From JBEKCP01 sp050014815 (lineage in GTDB: Bacteria; Planctomycetota; Planctomycetia; Pirellulales; Thermoguttaceae): a stretch of DNA of 23,200 nt. Position 1 is the stretch's first letter, and each line of letters opens with the position of its first letter. Location of the stretch: NCBI GenBank assembly GCA_050014815.1, contig JBEKCP010000024.1:1-23200 (forward strand), in the 5' to 3' direction. A program made the position numbers and the translations under genes. The notes under the pieces are model-generated. The model worked only from the letters and a program-made list of their open reading frames with translations. It did no database searches and was not told the DNA's origin. Below, in pieces: positions 7,444-14,416 of this stretch.

Positions 7444-7591
7444 GCGTCTTTGCGCCTCCGCGCCTTTGCGCGAAATACTTCCCATCCCGAATCGATATCC
7501 TTGCGAAAGGCCTGTCGTGAAGGCAACGCGATGACTGGGAGGGATATCACGCAAAGGCGCGAAGGCGCAAAGACGCAAAAGTCATTGAGTC
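7444..7591. repeat. CGCAAAGGCGCAAAG palindromic element, copy 1
   Basis: The left arm GCGTCTTTGCGCC...CGCCTTTGCG pairs with the right arm CGCAAAGGCGCGAAGGCGCAAAGACGC, around a centre containing TATCCTTG and GGATATCACG. A shared tail GTCATTGAGTC follows. Copy 2 at 8007-8158 aligns along its full length at roughly 80 percent by eye. Confidence 0.8.
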
Positions 7592-7704
7592 CGAAGGGCA
7601 CGAGAACAGAATGTTTGTGTCGAGGGCGCTCACGCAACTGCTCTCGCGTGTAGCGGGACGACGGGCCGACTCGTTCCGGCTCCAACAGGAAGGGCGCCCG
7701 CCTG

Positions 7705-7869
7705 ATGAACGCTGAACCTGAATATAGGCGATTTCAATACCGAATCGCCGATCTTCTGGCCATCATGGTAATTGTCTCCGTGTTGGGGGCCATCAGCAAG
7801 TTGCCTGTCTCTTTGCTGCACGTCATCCCAGCGTTTGCGGTCCTATATGGGCTTTCGTGTGGGAGCTGA
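7705..7869 (+). CDS. Small membrane protein with planctomycete FQ-x-x-L membrane motif (possibly frameshifted)
   Basis: The ATG at 7705, preceded by AGGAAGG, opens a 54-codon frame. RRFQYRIADLLAIMVIVSVL (residues 8-27) is a basic-aromatic entry into a transmembrane helix, the same pattern as WFQFSIRSLLVLTVAVAV in the LRR protein at 10065. A second hydrophobic stretch (VSLLHVIPAFAVLYGLS) is cut by a TGA at 7867-7869. In another frame the helix continues as VWELIGFLILDRIWP before a TAG near 7905, so a one-base indel may have shortened a two-helix protein. It lies between the two copies of the CGCAAAG element. Function unknown. It could be a decayed fragment. Confidence 0.45.
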   Translation: MNAEPEYRRFQYRIADLLAIMVIVSVLGAISKLPVSLLHVIPAFAVLYGLSCGS

Positions 7870-8006
7870 TTGGATTCCTGATTCTCGACCGGATATGGCC
7901 TTAGGACGACGATCCTCGGACCCCTGTATCCGCTGGCAAACGAACGCCCGTTTTCAGGGCGCACCGAATGTCCAGCGGGCACGCCGCCAATACCGATATT
8001 CCCCTT

Positions 8007-8158
8007 GCGGCTTTGCGCCTTGGCGCCTTTGCGTGAAATACTCCTCATCCTGGACCGCTATCCTTGCAAATGGCCTGTCGTGAAGGCGACGCGGTGAGCG
8101 GAAAGGATATCACGCAAAGGCGCGAAGCCGCAAAGACGCGAAGAAAGTCATTGAGTCG
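8007..8158. repeat. CGCAAAGGCGCAAAG palindromic element, copy 2
   Basis: Same arms, centre and GTCATTGAGTC tail as the copy at 7444-7591, in the same orientation. The shared tail ends 4 bases before the stop codon of the guaA remnant. Confidence 0.8.
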
Positions 8159-8162
8159 GCAA

Positions 8163-8654
8163 TCACTCCCACTCGATCGTCGCCGGGGGCTTCGAGCTGA
8201 TGTCGTACACCACGCGGTTCACGCCGGGGACTTCGTTGATGATCCGCGTCGAGATCCTCGCCAGGAGGTCGTAGGGCAGGCGGCTCCAGTCGGCCGTCAT
8301 GAAGTCCTCGGTCTCGATCACGTCGGGATACAACGTGCCCCGGGCGAGGAAACCGGCGCCCGCGATCCGGGCGGCCTCGTCGGCCAACTGCATCCCGTAA
8401 CAGATCCCCAGCACCGGCAGCCCGAGTTGGAATAGGGCCGGATCGCACCGGGGCGCCCCCTCCTCATAGACACTCGACGGCCCGCCGGAGAGAATGAGTC
8501 CCTTGGGCGCCAGGTCCCGGAGCCGCTCGGCCGGGATGTCGTGGCGGACAATCTCGCAGTAAACCTGCTGTTGGCGGACCCGCCGGGCGATCAACTGGGC
8601 GTACTGCGACCCGAAATCCAGGACCAGGATCTTCTCGTCGGCAACCTTCATCAT
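8163..8654 (-). pseudogene. guaA: GMP synthase with two large in-frame internal deletions
   Basis: The 163-residue frame keeps three pieces of GuaA joined in phase. Residues 1-95 are the start of the glutamine amidotransferase domain: ILVLDFGSQYAQLIARRVRQ, GLILSGGPSSVYEE and GICYGMQ with the nucleophilic Cys. Next is FLARGTLYPDVIE from the C-terminal part of the ATP-pyrophosphatase domain. Last is DFMTADWSRLPYDLL through YDISSKPPATIEWE, the exact C-terminus of the family. Compared with the usual 510-525 residues, about 200 are missing after GMQLA and about 150 after DVIE. The losses include the amidotransferase His and Glu and the SGGVDSS ATP loop, so neither half-reaction of XMP to GMP conversion is possible. 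It is called a pseudogene unless the junctions are assembly errors. The start is divergent from tilS, 49 bases away. Confidence 0.85.
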
Positions 8655-8703
8655 GGAGGCATTCCACGGGGAAAGCCTGACGTTATAACCCTTCGCAGCC
8701 AGT

Positions 8704-9810
8704 ATGTCGCTCCATCCCATTGAAACCCGCCTGGCATCGGCCTGGCCCCCGTCGGAGTGGCTGGAAGTGACCGTCTTGCTGGCGGTCTCCGGCGGGGCCG
8801 ACAGCGTGGCCATGCTGCGGGCCATGGCGGCCCTGAAAACCGCCGCAGCCGGAGGGTACCCCGGGCGGATCGGCGTCGCCCACGTCAACCACCAGCTCCG
8901 CGGCGGCGAATCGGACGCAGACGAGGCCCTTGTGGCCGACCTGTGCCGCCGCCTGGACCTGCCCTGCGAGGTGGGACGCGTCGGGGGACTGTCCCGATTT
9001 TCGTGTCAACGAAAATGGGACTGTCCCCTTTTGACGCACGATTCGGACCGGGTGCCCTCTCGCGGCGGCCAGGGGCTGGAGTCGGCCGCTCGCCGGGCAC
9101 GATACGCATTTCTCCAGGAGGCGGCCGCCCGGACAGGCGCCCGGTACGTCGTCACCGCCCACACGGCCGACGACCAGGCGGAGACCATCCTCCACCACAT
9201 CCTCCGCGGCACCGGCCTGCGGGGGCTGGCGGGGATCTCGCGGGCCAGGCCGCTGGGCCCTGCGACGCTCCTGCGGCCGATGCTCTGTTTCCGCCGGGCC
9301 GAGTTGGCGGCCTATCTCGACGACCTCGGACAGCCCTGCCGCCAGGACAGCAGCAATCGCGACCCGCAGTTCACGCGAAACCGGATCCGTCACGAGCTGT
9401 TGCCCCGCCTGGCCGAGCAATTCAACCCGAATGTCGCAGAGGCCCTCGTGCGGTTGGGCGCCCTGGCCGGCGAGGCGCAGGCCGTCGTGGACCGATGGGC
9501 GGCCGATCTTATCGAGCGATGGGTCCGGCCCGCCGGCCCCGATGCGGTCGCGATCGACCGGCCGGGGCTGGCCTCGCAGCCCAGGTACATCGTCCGCGAG
9601 TTGCTCATCGCCGTCTGGCGTCGGCAGGCCTGGCCGATGCAGGCCATGGGTTTCCAGCAGTGGGACCTACTGGCCGCAATGGTCCTGCCCCCCACGGCGT
9701 CGTCGGGCGGCACGTCGGCGAAGCACGTCTTTCCCGGCGGCGTAGAGGCCGAGGTCAGCGTGGGCAAACTGCGGCTGTCGCGGCCGGGGGAGCTAAATAG
9801 ACTTGCGTGA
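8704..9810 (+). CDS. tilS: tRNA(Ile)-lysidine synthase
   Basis: The 368-residue enzyme modifies cytidine 34 of tRNA-Ile(CAU) with lysine, using ATP, so that it reads AUA. The N-type ATP-pyrophosphatase loop SGGADS is at residues 29-34. GVAHVNHQLRGGESDADE (57-74), SAARRARYAFL (127-137), VVTAHTADDQAETIL (149-163), RGTGLRGLAGI (168-178) and RPMLCFRR (191-198), then DSSN...RNRIRHELLP, follow the family order. Residues about 94-110 (GGLSRFSCQRKWDCPLL) are not family sequence. They are the translation of palindromic repeat copy B inserted in the linker before the SAARRARY helix. The frame remains open, so the protein may be functional with an extra surface loop. Length is normal for the short form of TilS. 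Confidence 0.93.
   Translation: MSLHPIETRLASAWPPSEWLEVTVLLAVSGGADSVAMLRAMAALKTAAAGGYPGRIGVAHVNHQLRGGESDADEALVADLCRRLDLPCEVGRVGGLSRFSCQRKWDCPLLTHDSDRVPSRGGQGLESAARRARYAFLQEAAARTGARYVVTAHTADDQAETILHHILRGTGLRGLAGISRARPLGPATLLRPMLCFRRAELAAYLDDLGQPCRQDSSNRDPQFTRNRIRHELLPRLAEQFNPNVAEALVRLGALAGEAQAVVDRWAADLIERWVRPAGPDAVAIDRPGLASQPRYIVRELLIAVWRRQAWPMQAMGFQQWDLLAAMVLPPTASSGGTSAKHVFPGGVEAEVSVGKLRLSRPGELNRLA
8983..9032. repeat. GGGACWGTCCC palindromic repeat, copy B, inside tilS
   Basis: GGGGACTGTCCCGATTTTCG and ACGAAAATGGGACTGTCCCC form an inverted pair with a loop of about 6 bases. The 50-base element is open in all three forward frames and in two of the three reverse frames, which explains how tilS reads through it. 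Confidence 0.85.
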
Positions 9811-9823
9811 TTCCGGGAGGAAA

Positions 9824-9845
9824 GCCCCCGGACTGCGTCCGGGGG
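9824..9845. repeat. GCCCCCGGACTGCGTCCGGGGG hairpin, copy 1
   Basis: A 22-base near-perfect palindrome with an AAA flank lies 14 bases after the tilS stop. An identical 22-base copy occurs at 18493-18514 at the end of lutB. It has no T-run, so it is a repeat hairpin that may slow or stop transcription, not a canonical terminator. Confidence 0.75.
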
Positions 9846-9935
9846 TTGCGGCGTGACGCGGAGTACCAAACCTACCCGAATCGTTCAATGCTATTTAACG
9901 ACATCAAACCCGTAGGGTGCGGCAAGATTTCTTGA

Positions 9936-9994
9936 CATGTAGCCCGCACACTCCGTGTGCGACAGTCCGGCACACGGAGTGTGCCGGCTACATG
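9936..9994. repeat. GCACACTCCGTGTGC palindromic repeat
   Basis: CATGTAGCCCGCACACTCC...ACGGAGTGTGCCGGCTACATG is an inverted repeat of 59 bases. Each arm contains its own small palindrome (CACACTCCGTGTG and CACACGGAGTGTG). It lies in the 254-base spacer between tilS and the first LRR gene, and nothing else was seen there except a TATAAT at 10016-10021. Confidence 0.75.
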
Positions 9995-10064
9995 GCGCCC
10001 CGGGCTTTGCCCCGCTATAATGGACGCTGCAAGCCTTGGCCAACTTGTCCGGCATGATACCTCT

Positions 10065-11285
10065 ATGGCTCCCTCCGAACCGCCATCCGCCGCGCCGAAG
10101 GCCCAGCGCCGCTGGCTTCGCCTCACGCCCGATCGCCTGGTGGCGCTCTTGCTGTTGGTCGAGGGGTTCCTTTGGCTCTGCGGGCGGTTCGGCTGGTTGG
10201 GCCTCCATGAGCATGGGGGCTGGAGGGTGATCGCCGCGGTGGCAAGCGTCGGCGTGGTCTTCCTCGTGATGCTCGTTTGGTGGCTCGCCGCCCTGGTCCT
10301 TCACTGGTGGTTCCAGTTCAGCATCCGCTCGCTCCTGGTGCTGACGGTTGCCGTCGCCGTGCCGTGCAGTTGGCTGAGACGGGAGATGGAGGAGGCGAAG
10401 GAAGAGAAGGAGGCAGTGGAGGAAATCCTGGAGGCGGGCGGCAGCGTCGAGTATGACAGCGAGTACGACCGGTCAGGGGCATGGATCAAGGGCGCCGGCT
10501 GGCCAGGCCCCGCGTGGCTGCGCGGCCCGCTCGGCGAGAATTTCTTCTCACGCGTCGTTCACGTCTTTGCGAGCACCGACGCGGAGCTGGCGCATCTCAA
10601 AGCGTTGGCCCGGCTCGAACGGCTGTGGCTCAATGGCGTGGCAATCACCGATGAAGGGCTGCGGCACCTGGAACGGCTGACTCAGCTACAGGAATTGTCC
10701 CTCGCCGGGACCACGATCACCGACAACGGTCTGCGGTGCCTCGATGGCTTGAGCAACCTTAGATCGCTTTGGCTTGAAGGATCGCGGATCACCGACGCGG
10801 GCCTGGTCCACGTGGGGCGGCTGCGGCAGCTTCGGCGCCTGAAGCTCGACGGTACGCGGGTCACCGACGCGGGGTTGAAACATCTGGAGGGGCTTAAGCG
10901 GCTCGAGGAACTATCATTGGACGATACCAAGGTCGCTGGCGCGGGCCTGGCCTATCTTGCGACCCTGCCCCGCCTCAGCCAGTTGTCGCTCAGTAAATGC
11001 CCCGTGACGGACGCCGGGCTGGAACACCTGCAGGGGCTGACCCAACTTCAAGTGTTGCGCCTGAGCATGACCGAAGTCAGTGATTCGGGGCTCGCCCACC
11101 TGAAAGGCCTGCGCCAACTCCGTGAGCTCGACCTTGCATGGAACCTGCTTACCGACGCCGGCTTGGAGCACCTCGCCGGCTTGCAGCAGCTTGAACGGCT
11201 GAGCCTCAATAACACCCAGGTCACCGCCGAGGGGGTGGACAAACTCGACGACCTGCTGCCGGAATGCCTGATAGAGTATGATTGA
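10065..11285 (+). CDS. Membrane-anchored leucine-rich-repeat protein (TDAGL type), paralog 1
   Basis: The 406-residue protein starts at the ATG at 10065. Earlier in-frame ATGs read through the palindrome spacer. Three hydrophobic helices lie at about 24-40, 54-80 and 86-103 (the last entered by the WFQFSIRSLL motif). A charged helix (EEAKEEKEAVEEILEAGG) leads into a conserved juxtamembrane block, AGGSVEYDSEYD ... GPAWLRGPLGENFF (124-161). From about 172 to 396 there are around nine 24-residue repeats with the pattern ITDAGLxHLxxLxxLxxLxL. The LRR domain probably lies outside the cytoplasm or at the membrane surface as a protein-binding platform. No catalytic domain is present. The gene is followed at once by a paralog with the same architecture, so the pair is likely cotranscribed and arose by duplication. 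Binding partners are unknown. Confidence 0.85.
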   Translation: MAPSEPPSAAPKAQRRWLRLTPDRLVALLLLVEGFLWLCGRFGWLGLHEHGGWRVIAAVASVGVVFLVMLVWWLAALVLHWWFQFSIRSLLVLTVAVAVPCSWLRREMEEAKEEKEAVEEILEAGGSVEYDSEYDRSGAWIKGAGWPGPAWLRGPLGENFFSRVVHVFASTDAELAHLKALARLERLWLNGVAITDEGLRHLERLTQLQELSLAGTTITDNGLRCLDGLSNLRSLWLEGSRITDAGLVHVGRLRQLRRLKLDGTRVTDAGLKHLEGLKRLEELSLDDTKVAGAGLAYLATLPRLSQLSLSKCPVTDAGLEHLQGLTQLQVLRLSMTEVSDSGLAHLKGLRQLRELDLAWNLLTDAGLEHLAGLQQLERLSLNNTQVTAEGVDKLDDLLPECLIEYD

Positions 11286-11286
11286 C

Positions 11287-12324
11287 ATGAATGATCGCAA
11301 ACCCAAGCGTCGCTGGCTCCGATACTGCGGCTCCGCGCTCGCGGTCTTCATGCTCCTGGCCGCGATCGGGGCAACTTGGCTCAGTGTCCGGGCCTGGCGG
11401 GCAAGCAAGCAGCGGCGGGCGGTAGCGACAATTACGCAGGCCGGAGGGCAAGTGTCCTTCGATTACGAAAAGGAAGGCAGGAAAGAACCCTCCGGCCCGG
11501 CGTGGCTCCGCGCCCTGCTGGGCGACGATTTCTTTGCGCAAGTGCTCTCGGCGAAGGTGGTTGGCGCCACGGACCTCGCGTGCATCGAGGATCTTCTCCA
11601 GTTGGAGGAGTTGGATCTTACGGCGGCGGATGTCACCGATGCCGACCTGAAGCGCATCGCGGCGATCCGGCGACTCCGCAGACTGGATCTCGGCGACGCC
11701 CTGTTTGACGCCGAGGTTCTTGCGTCCTTCGGAGGTTTGACGCGCCTGGAGGAGTTGCATTTTGCGAGTTCATGGATTGACGACGACGAACTGAAGCACC
11801 TCAAGGGCCTTACCCAACTCCGGGTCCTTGACCTTAGGCAGGCCTCCGTCGGCGGCACGGGCCTGAAACGCCTTCGAGGGCTGCAACTCCGAGAGCTGAA
11901 CCTTGCGGGGACGGCAGTTGCCGATGCCGGCGCGAAATACCTCAAAGCCTTCACGCAACTCGAGAAACTCGACCTCTCCGATACGCACGTCGGGGACGCT
12001 GGCGTGAAATATCTTCAAGGGCTGGCCCGACTCCGAGAACTGAGTCTTCGCGATACCGAGATTACGGACGCGTCGCTCGACTGCCTCGTCGGATTGACGG
12101 GGCTCCGGCTCCTGGACATTCGGGGGACCCGGGTGAGCGCGGACGGGTTGCAGCGACTCAAGCAACTGGCGCCGTCGTGGGATATCGAGGTCCTGTGGGA
12201 CGCGCCACGGAAGGCTCCCCGCAGAGCGAAGCGACCCAAGACGCCCCCCGCGGCCGAGGATGAAAGCTCGCGTGACCCGTTCCCAATGCCTTTCTTCGCT
12301 CGCGTACAATCGTTTGCCCGATAG
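11287..12324 (+). CDS. Membrane-anchored leucine-rich-repeat protein, paralog 2
   Basis: The ATG at 11287 lies one base after the stop of paralog 1. An in-frame ATG at 11278 would overlap that gene by 8 bases and add three residues, so translation is coupled either way. The protein has one N-terminal transmembrane helix (about residues 15-33) and then the juxtamembrane block shared with paralog 1 (AVATITQAGGQVSFDYEKEG ... GPAWLRALLGDDFF). About nine leucine-rich repeats of the VGDAGVKYLQGLARLRELSL type follow to about residue 300. The last 40 or so residues (PRRAKRPKTPPAAEDE...) are basic and low-complexity. They run into the 3' end of the convergent glycosyltransferase gene, so the native C-terminus may have been altered there. 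Function is unknown beyond protein binding. Confidence 0.8.
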   Translation: MNDRKPKRRWLRYCGSALAVFMLLAAIGATWLSVRAWRASKQRRAVATITQAGGQVSFDYEKEGRKEPSGPAWLRALLGDDFFAQVLSAKVVGATDLACIEDLLQLEELDLTAADVTDADLKRIAAIRRLRRLDLGDALFDAEVLASFGGLTRLEELHFASSWIDDDELKHLKGLTQLRVLDLRQASVGGTGLKRLRGLQLRELNLAGTAVADAGAKYLKAFTQLEKLDLSDTHVGDAGVKYLQGLARLRELSLRDTEITDASLDCLVGLTGLRLLDIRGTRVSADGLQRLKQLAPSWDIEVLWDAPRKAPRRAKRPKTPPAAEDESSRDPFPMPFFARVQSFAR

Positions 12325-14132
12325 ATCCGATAATGGCCGGCCCGTTCGTAGGGCGTGGCGGAAAGACCGAGCCGCGGGAGGGCCTCGGCCAGGGCGCGGT
12401 CGGGCACGGCCAGGAGATCGTCGGGCGCGAAAACGGGGAGCGGGGCGCCGGCCTCCAGCGGCAGACGCACAATCTGCCCTTCCCGCAGTCCGGCCCGCAG
12501 GTCCTGGGGCAAGTAGAACACCAGCGAGCCGATGCGTTCCTCCACCACGAAGAGCCGCCCCGGCAGGCGGTCGAAATGACGTGCCAGTTCCCGGGCGGAC
12601 TGCCCTTCCGCCACCGCCGGGAGGATGACGGTCACGACTGCTGCAAACTGCGTCGTCATCGCCAGCACGGCCGACGCGAAGGCTGCCCGGGGCCGCCCGC
12701 CGGCCCAGTACCGCCAGGGTATCAAGGCGGTCAGGCCGGCGGCGATCAGGACTGCCCAGGCCCAGCCGGAGAATTGGATCTTTAACGCACGCTGGACGAC
12801 GAGCATCGCGGCCGGCAGCATGATCGGGCCCAGGAGGCAGGACCCGCACAGGGTCGCCCCCATCCATCGCCGGGCGGACTCGCTCAAGGAGCCGTCCAGC
12901 AGGCGCGACCACGCCACGGAAGCCAGGAGGGCCACTGCCGGAAACACCGGCCAAATGTACGTGACCATCTTCGAGTGTCCCAGAGAGAGAAAGACCGTGC
13001 CCCCGATCAGCCAGGAGCCCAGGAACACCAGCGGCCGGCCGCCGGTACTCGGGCCGAGGGGGACAATCCCATTTTCGCTGGCTTCGCCGCGGAAATCGGG
13101 ACAGTCCCCGGGCGTAGCGGCATGCCACTTCTGCCAGGCGTCGCCGAGCGTGACCGGCACATAGGCGATCCACGGCAGTCCGCCGCCCAGGAGCACCGGC
13201 AGGTAGTACCACCAGTGTGCATGGCCGTGCTGCTGCGTCCCGGTAGCGAAGCCCAAGAGATGCCGCTCGACGAAATAGTAGTAGAGGAATCCTGGCGAGC
13301 GAGACTCGACGGCGAGGTACCAGTTCGCGGCCAGCACGGCGGCAATGACCAAAGCGACGGCCCCGCGGAGGCAATGGGCCAGCCGGAGTCGCCGCGTCGC
13401 CAAGAGGTAGCCGCCGTAGGCGATCCCCACCAGGGCCACGCCGGCCAGGCCCTTGGTCAAGATGGCCAGGGCGAGAACCAAGCCGTTGGCGACTGCCAGG
13501 GCCCATGGATTCGCGATCTGTCGTCCGTGGTCCGTGGTCCGTGGTCCGTTGCAATTGGTGGCTGACGACTGACAACTGACAACTGACGACTGACGACTGA
13601 CGACTGACAACTGACAACGGACTCTCTCTACTGCCGCCCGATCCGCTTCCCAGAACAACAGCAGCGAGAGCACGACCCACGGCACCAGGGCCACGTCATG
13701 CGCGGGGGCCTGTGCCAGGGCGGCGGGCAGGATCATGGTGGCATAGCACACCCCGGCCGCCAGTCCCGCGCGGCGGTCGAACATCCGCCGGCCCAAGAGG
13801 CCCGTCGCCACGGCCCCGGCGAGGCCCAAGAGCAGCCCCGGGAGCCGGACGGCCGCCTCCGACATCCCGAACAGGCGGAGCGAGAGGGCCTCGCACCAGA
13901 AATACAGGATCGGCTTGTCGAGAAAGACCTGCCCGAAGAGTCGCGGCACTATCCAGTCGCCCCGCTCGACCATCTCCTGGGCGATCGAGGCATGGAGTCC
14001 TTCGTCGGGGTCCAGCAAGGGGATTCGCGAGGCGATGGCCAGCGGGTAGAGGAAGATTACGGCCGCTACGACGGCCGCCAGGGCGATTCCGGGCGAGAGG
14101 TCAATCCATTTTGTCTTTTCCTTTCCGCACAT
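12015..14132 (-). CDS. ArnT/PMT-like integral-membrane glycosyltransferase
   Basis: The start at 14132 (MCGKEKTKWIDLSPGI) precedes the first helix. The open frame upstream is translated hairpin repeat. LLDPDEGLHASIAQEM (39-54), with the catalytic-type DPDE, then WIVPRLFGQVFLDKPILYFW, is the first periplasmic loop of GT39/GT83-family enzymes, which transfer a sugar from a polyprenyl-phosphate donor to lipids or proteins. Around ten hydrophobic helices follow. LSLGHSKMVTYIWPVFPA is the conserved later loop and helix. A soluble C-terminal domain ends at YRIYRAN, near 12309. Beyond that the frame stays open to 12015 only because it runs antisense through the LRR paralog, so the native stop appears lost. 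Residues 171-204 are a translated heptamer tract and 341-358 a translated palindromic repeat, both in loops. It may be functional, but this is uncertain. Confidence 0.8.
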   Translation of the reverse strand: MCGKEKTKWIDLSPGIALAAVVAAVIFLYPLAIASRIPLLDPDEGLHASIAQEMVERGDWIVPRLFGQVFLDKPILYFWCEALSLRLFGMSEAAVRLPGLLLGLAGAVATGLLGRRMFDRRAGLAAGVCYATMILPAALAQAPAHDVALVPWVVLSLLLFWEADRAAVERVRCQLSVVSRQSSVVSCQSSATNCNGPRTTDHGRQIANPWALAVANGLVLALAILTKGLAGVALVGIAYGGYLLATRRLRLAHCLRGAVALVIAAVLAANWYLAVESRSPGFLYYYFVERHLLGFATGTQQHGHAHWWYYLPVLLGGGLPWIAYVPVTLGDAWQKWHAATPGDCPDFRGEASENGIVPLGPSTGGRPLVFLGSWLIGGTVFLSLGHSKMVTYIWPVFPAVALLASVAWSRLLDGSLSESARRWMGATLCGSCLLGPIMLPAAMLVVQRALKIQFSGWAWAVLIAAGLTALIPWRYWAGGRPRAAFASAVLAMTTQFAAVVTVILPAVAEGQSARELARHFDRLPGRLFVVEERIGSLVFYLPQDLRAGLREGQIVRLPLEAGAPLPVFAPDDLLAVPDRALAEALPRLGLSATPYERAGHYRIYRANDCTRAKKGIGNGSRELSSSAAGGVLGRFALRGAFRGASHRTSISHDGASCLSRCNPSALTRVPRMSRSRSPVNPTRQSSDASVISVSRRLSSRSRASP
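13058..13110. repeat. GGGACWGTCCC palindromic repeat, copy C, inside the glycosyltransferase gene
   Basis: GGGGGACAATCCCATTTTCG and GCGGAAATCGGGACAGTCCCC form the inverted arms around CTGGCTTCGCC. On the minus strand it is translated as GDCPDFRGEASENGIVPL without a stop, in a loop between two predicted helices. Confidence 0.85.
13520..13620. repeat. Heptamer tandem tract 2 (CCGTGGT)n then (ACTGACR)n, inside the glycosyltransferase gene
   Basis: About four GGTCCGT-type units, a GCAATTGGTG joint and about eight ACTGACA/ACTGACG-type units. On the minus strand, the coding strand here, the TTGTCAG units read as LSVVSCQ-like residues in every frame and contain no stop. The tract falls in a loop of the membrane protein. 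Confidence 0.9.
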
Positions 14133-14182
14133 CGGGTCTTCATCTTCCCCGAATTGCCCCGCGGTGGCAAGAGTAACCGTTG

Positions 14183-14288
14183 CCGTAGGTCCCGCTTGCC
14201 GTAGGTCCCGCTTGCCGAGCGGGACCCTGTTTTGCAAGGTAGCGGGCCCCCATCCCGCAAAGTCCCGCTCGGCAAGCGGGACCTACGG
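14183..14288. repeat. TCCCGCTTGCCGAGCGGGA long inverted repeat
   Basis: Two perfect 26-base inverted arms (14199-14224 and 14263-14288), each containing the hairpin TCCCGCTTGCCGAGCGGGA, enclose 38 bases. A partial extra copy of the left arm precedes them at 14183-14198. The same family forms the array at 15811-16102. Confidence 0.9.
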
Positions 14289-14325
14289 GGTACCGGACAA
14301 TCCCACCCTCTTTTCGGGTGATAAG

Positions 14326-14354
14326 TTGCGGCCGCCGGTGCGGGTAACTATAAT
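14326..14354 (+). promoter_or_regulatory. Putative promoter of the split PEP-CTERM gene
   Basis: TTGCGG (14326-14331), a 17-base spacer and a perfect TATAAT (14349-14354) point toward the signal-peptide start at 14522. A palindromic element at 14417-14507 now lies between them. Confidence 0.4.
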
Positions 14355-14416
14355 AATGGCCGTTCAGTGCCTCGACCGTAACTCCTGGTAACTTTTTAGC
14401 CGTCTGGAGTGATTGA

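Noticed and set aside
6330..7520. 396-residue plus-strand frame overlapping the alpha/beta hydrolase in another phase
   Set aside because: The hydrolase frame carries the signal peptide and full catalytic triad. The other phase has Arg/Pro-rich noise.
9824..9845. Rho-independent terminator after tilS
   Set aside because: The stem is strong but there is no T-run, and the identical sequence lies inside the lutB frame, so it is better treated as a repeat.
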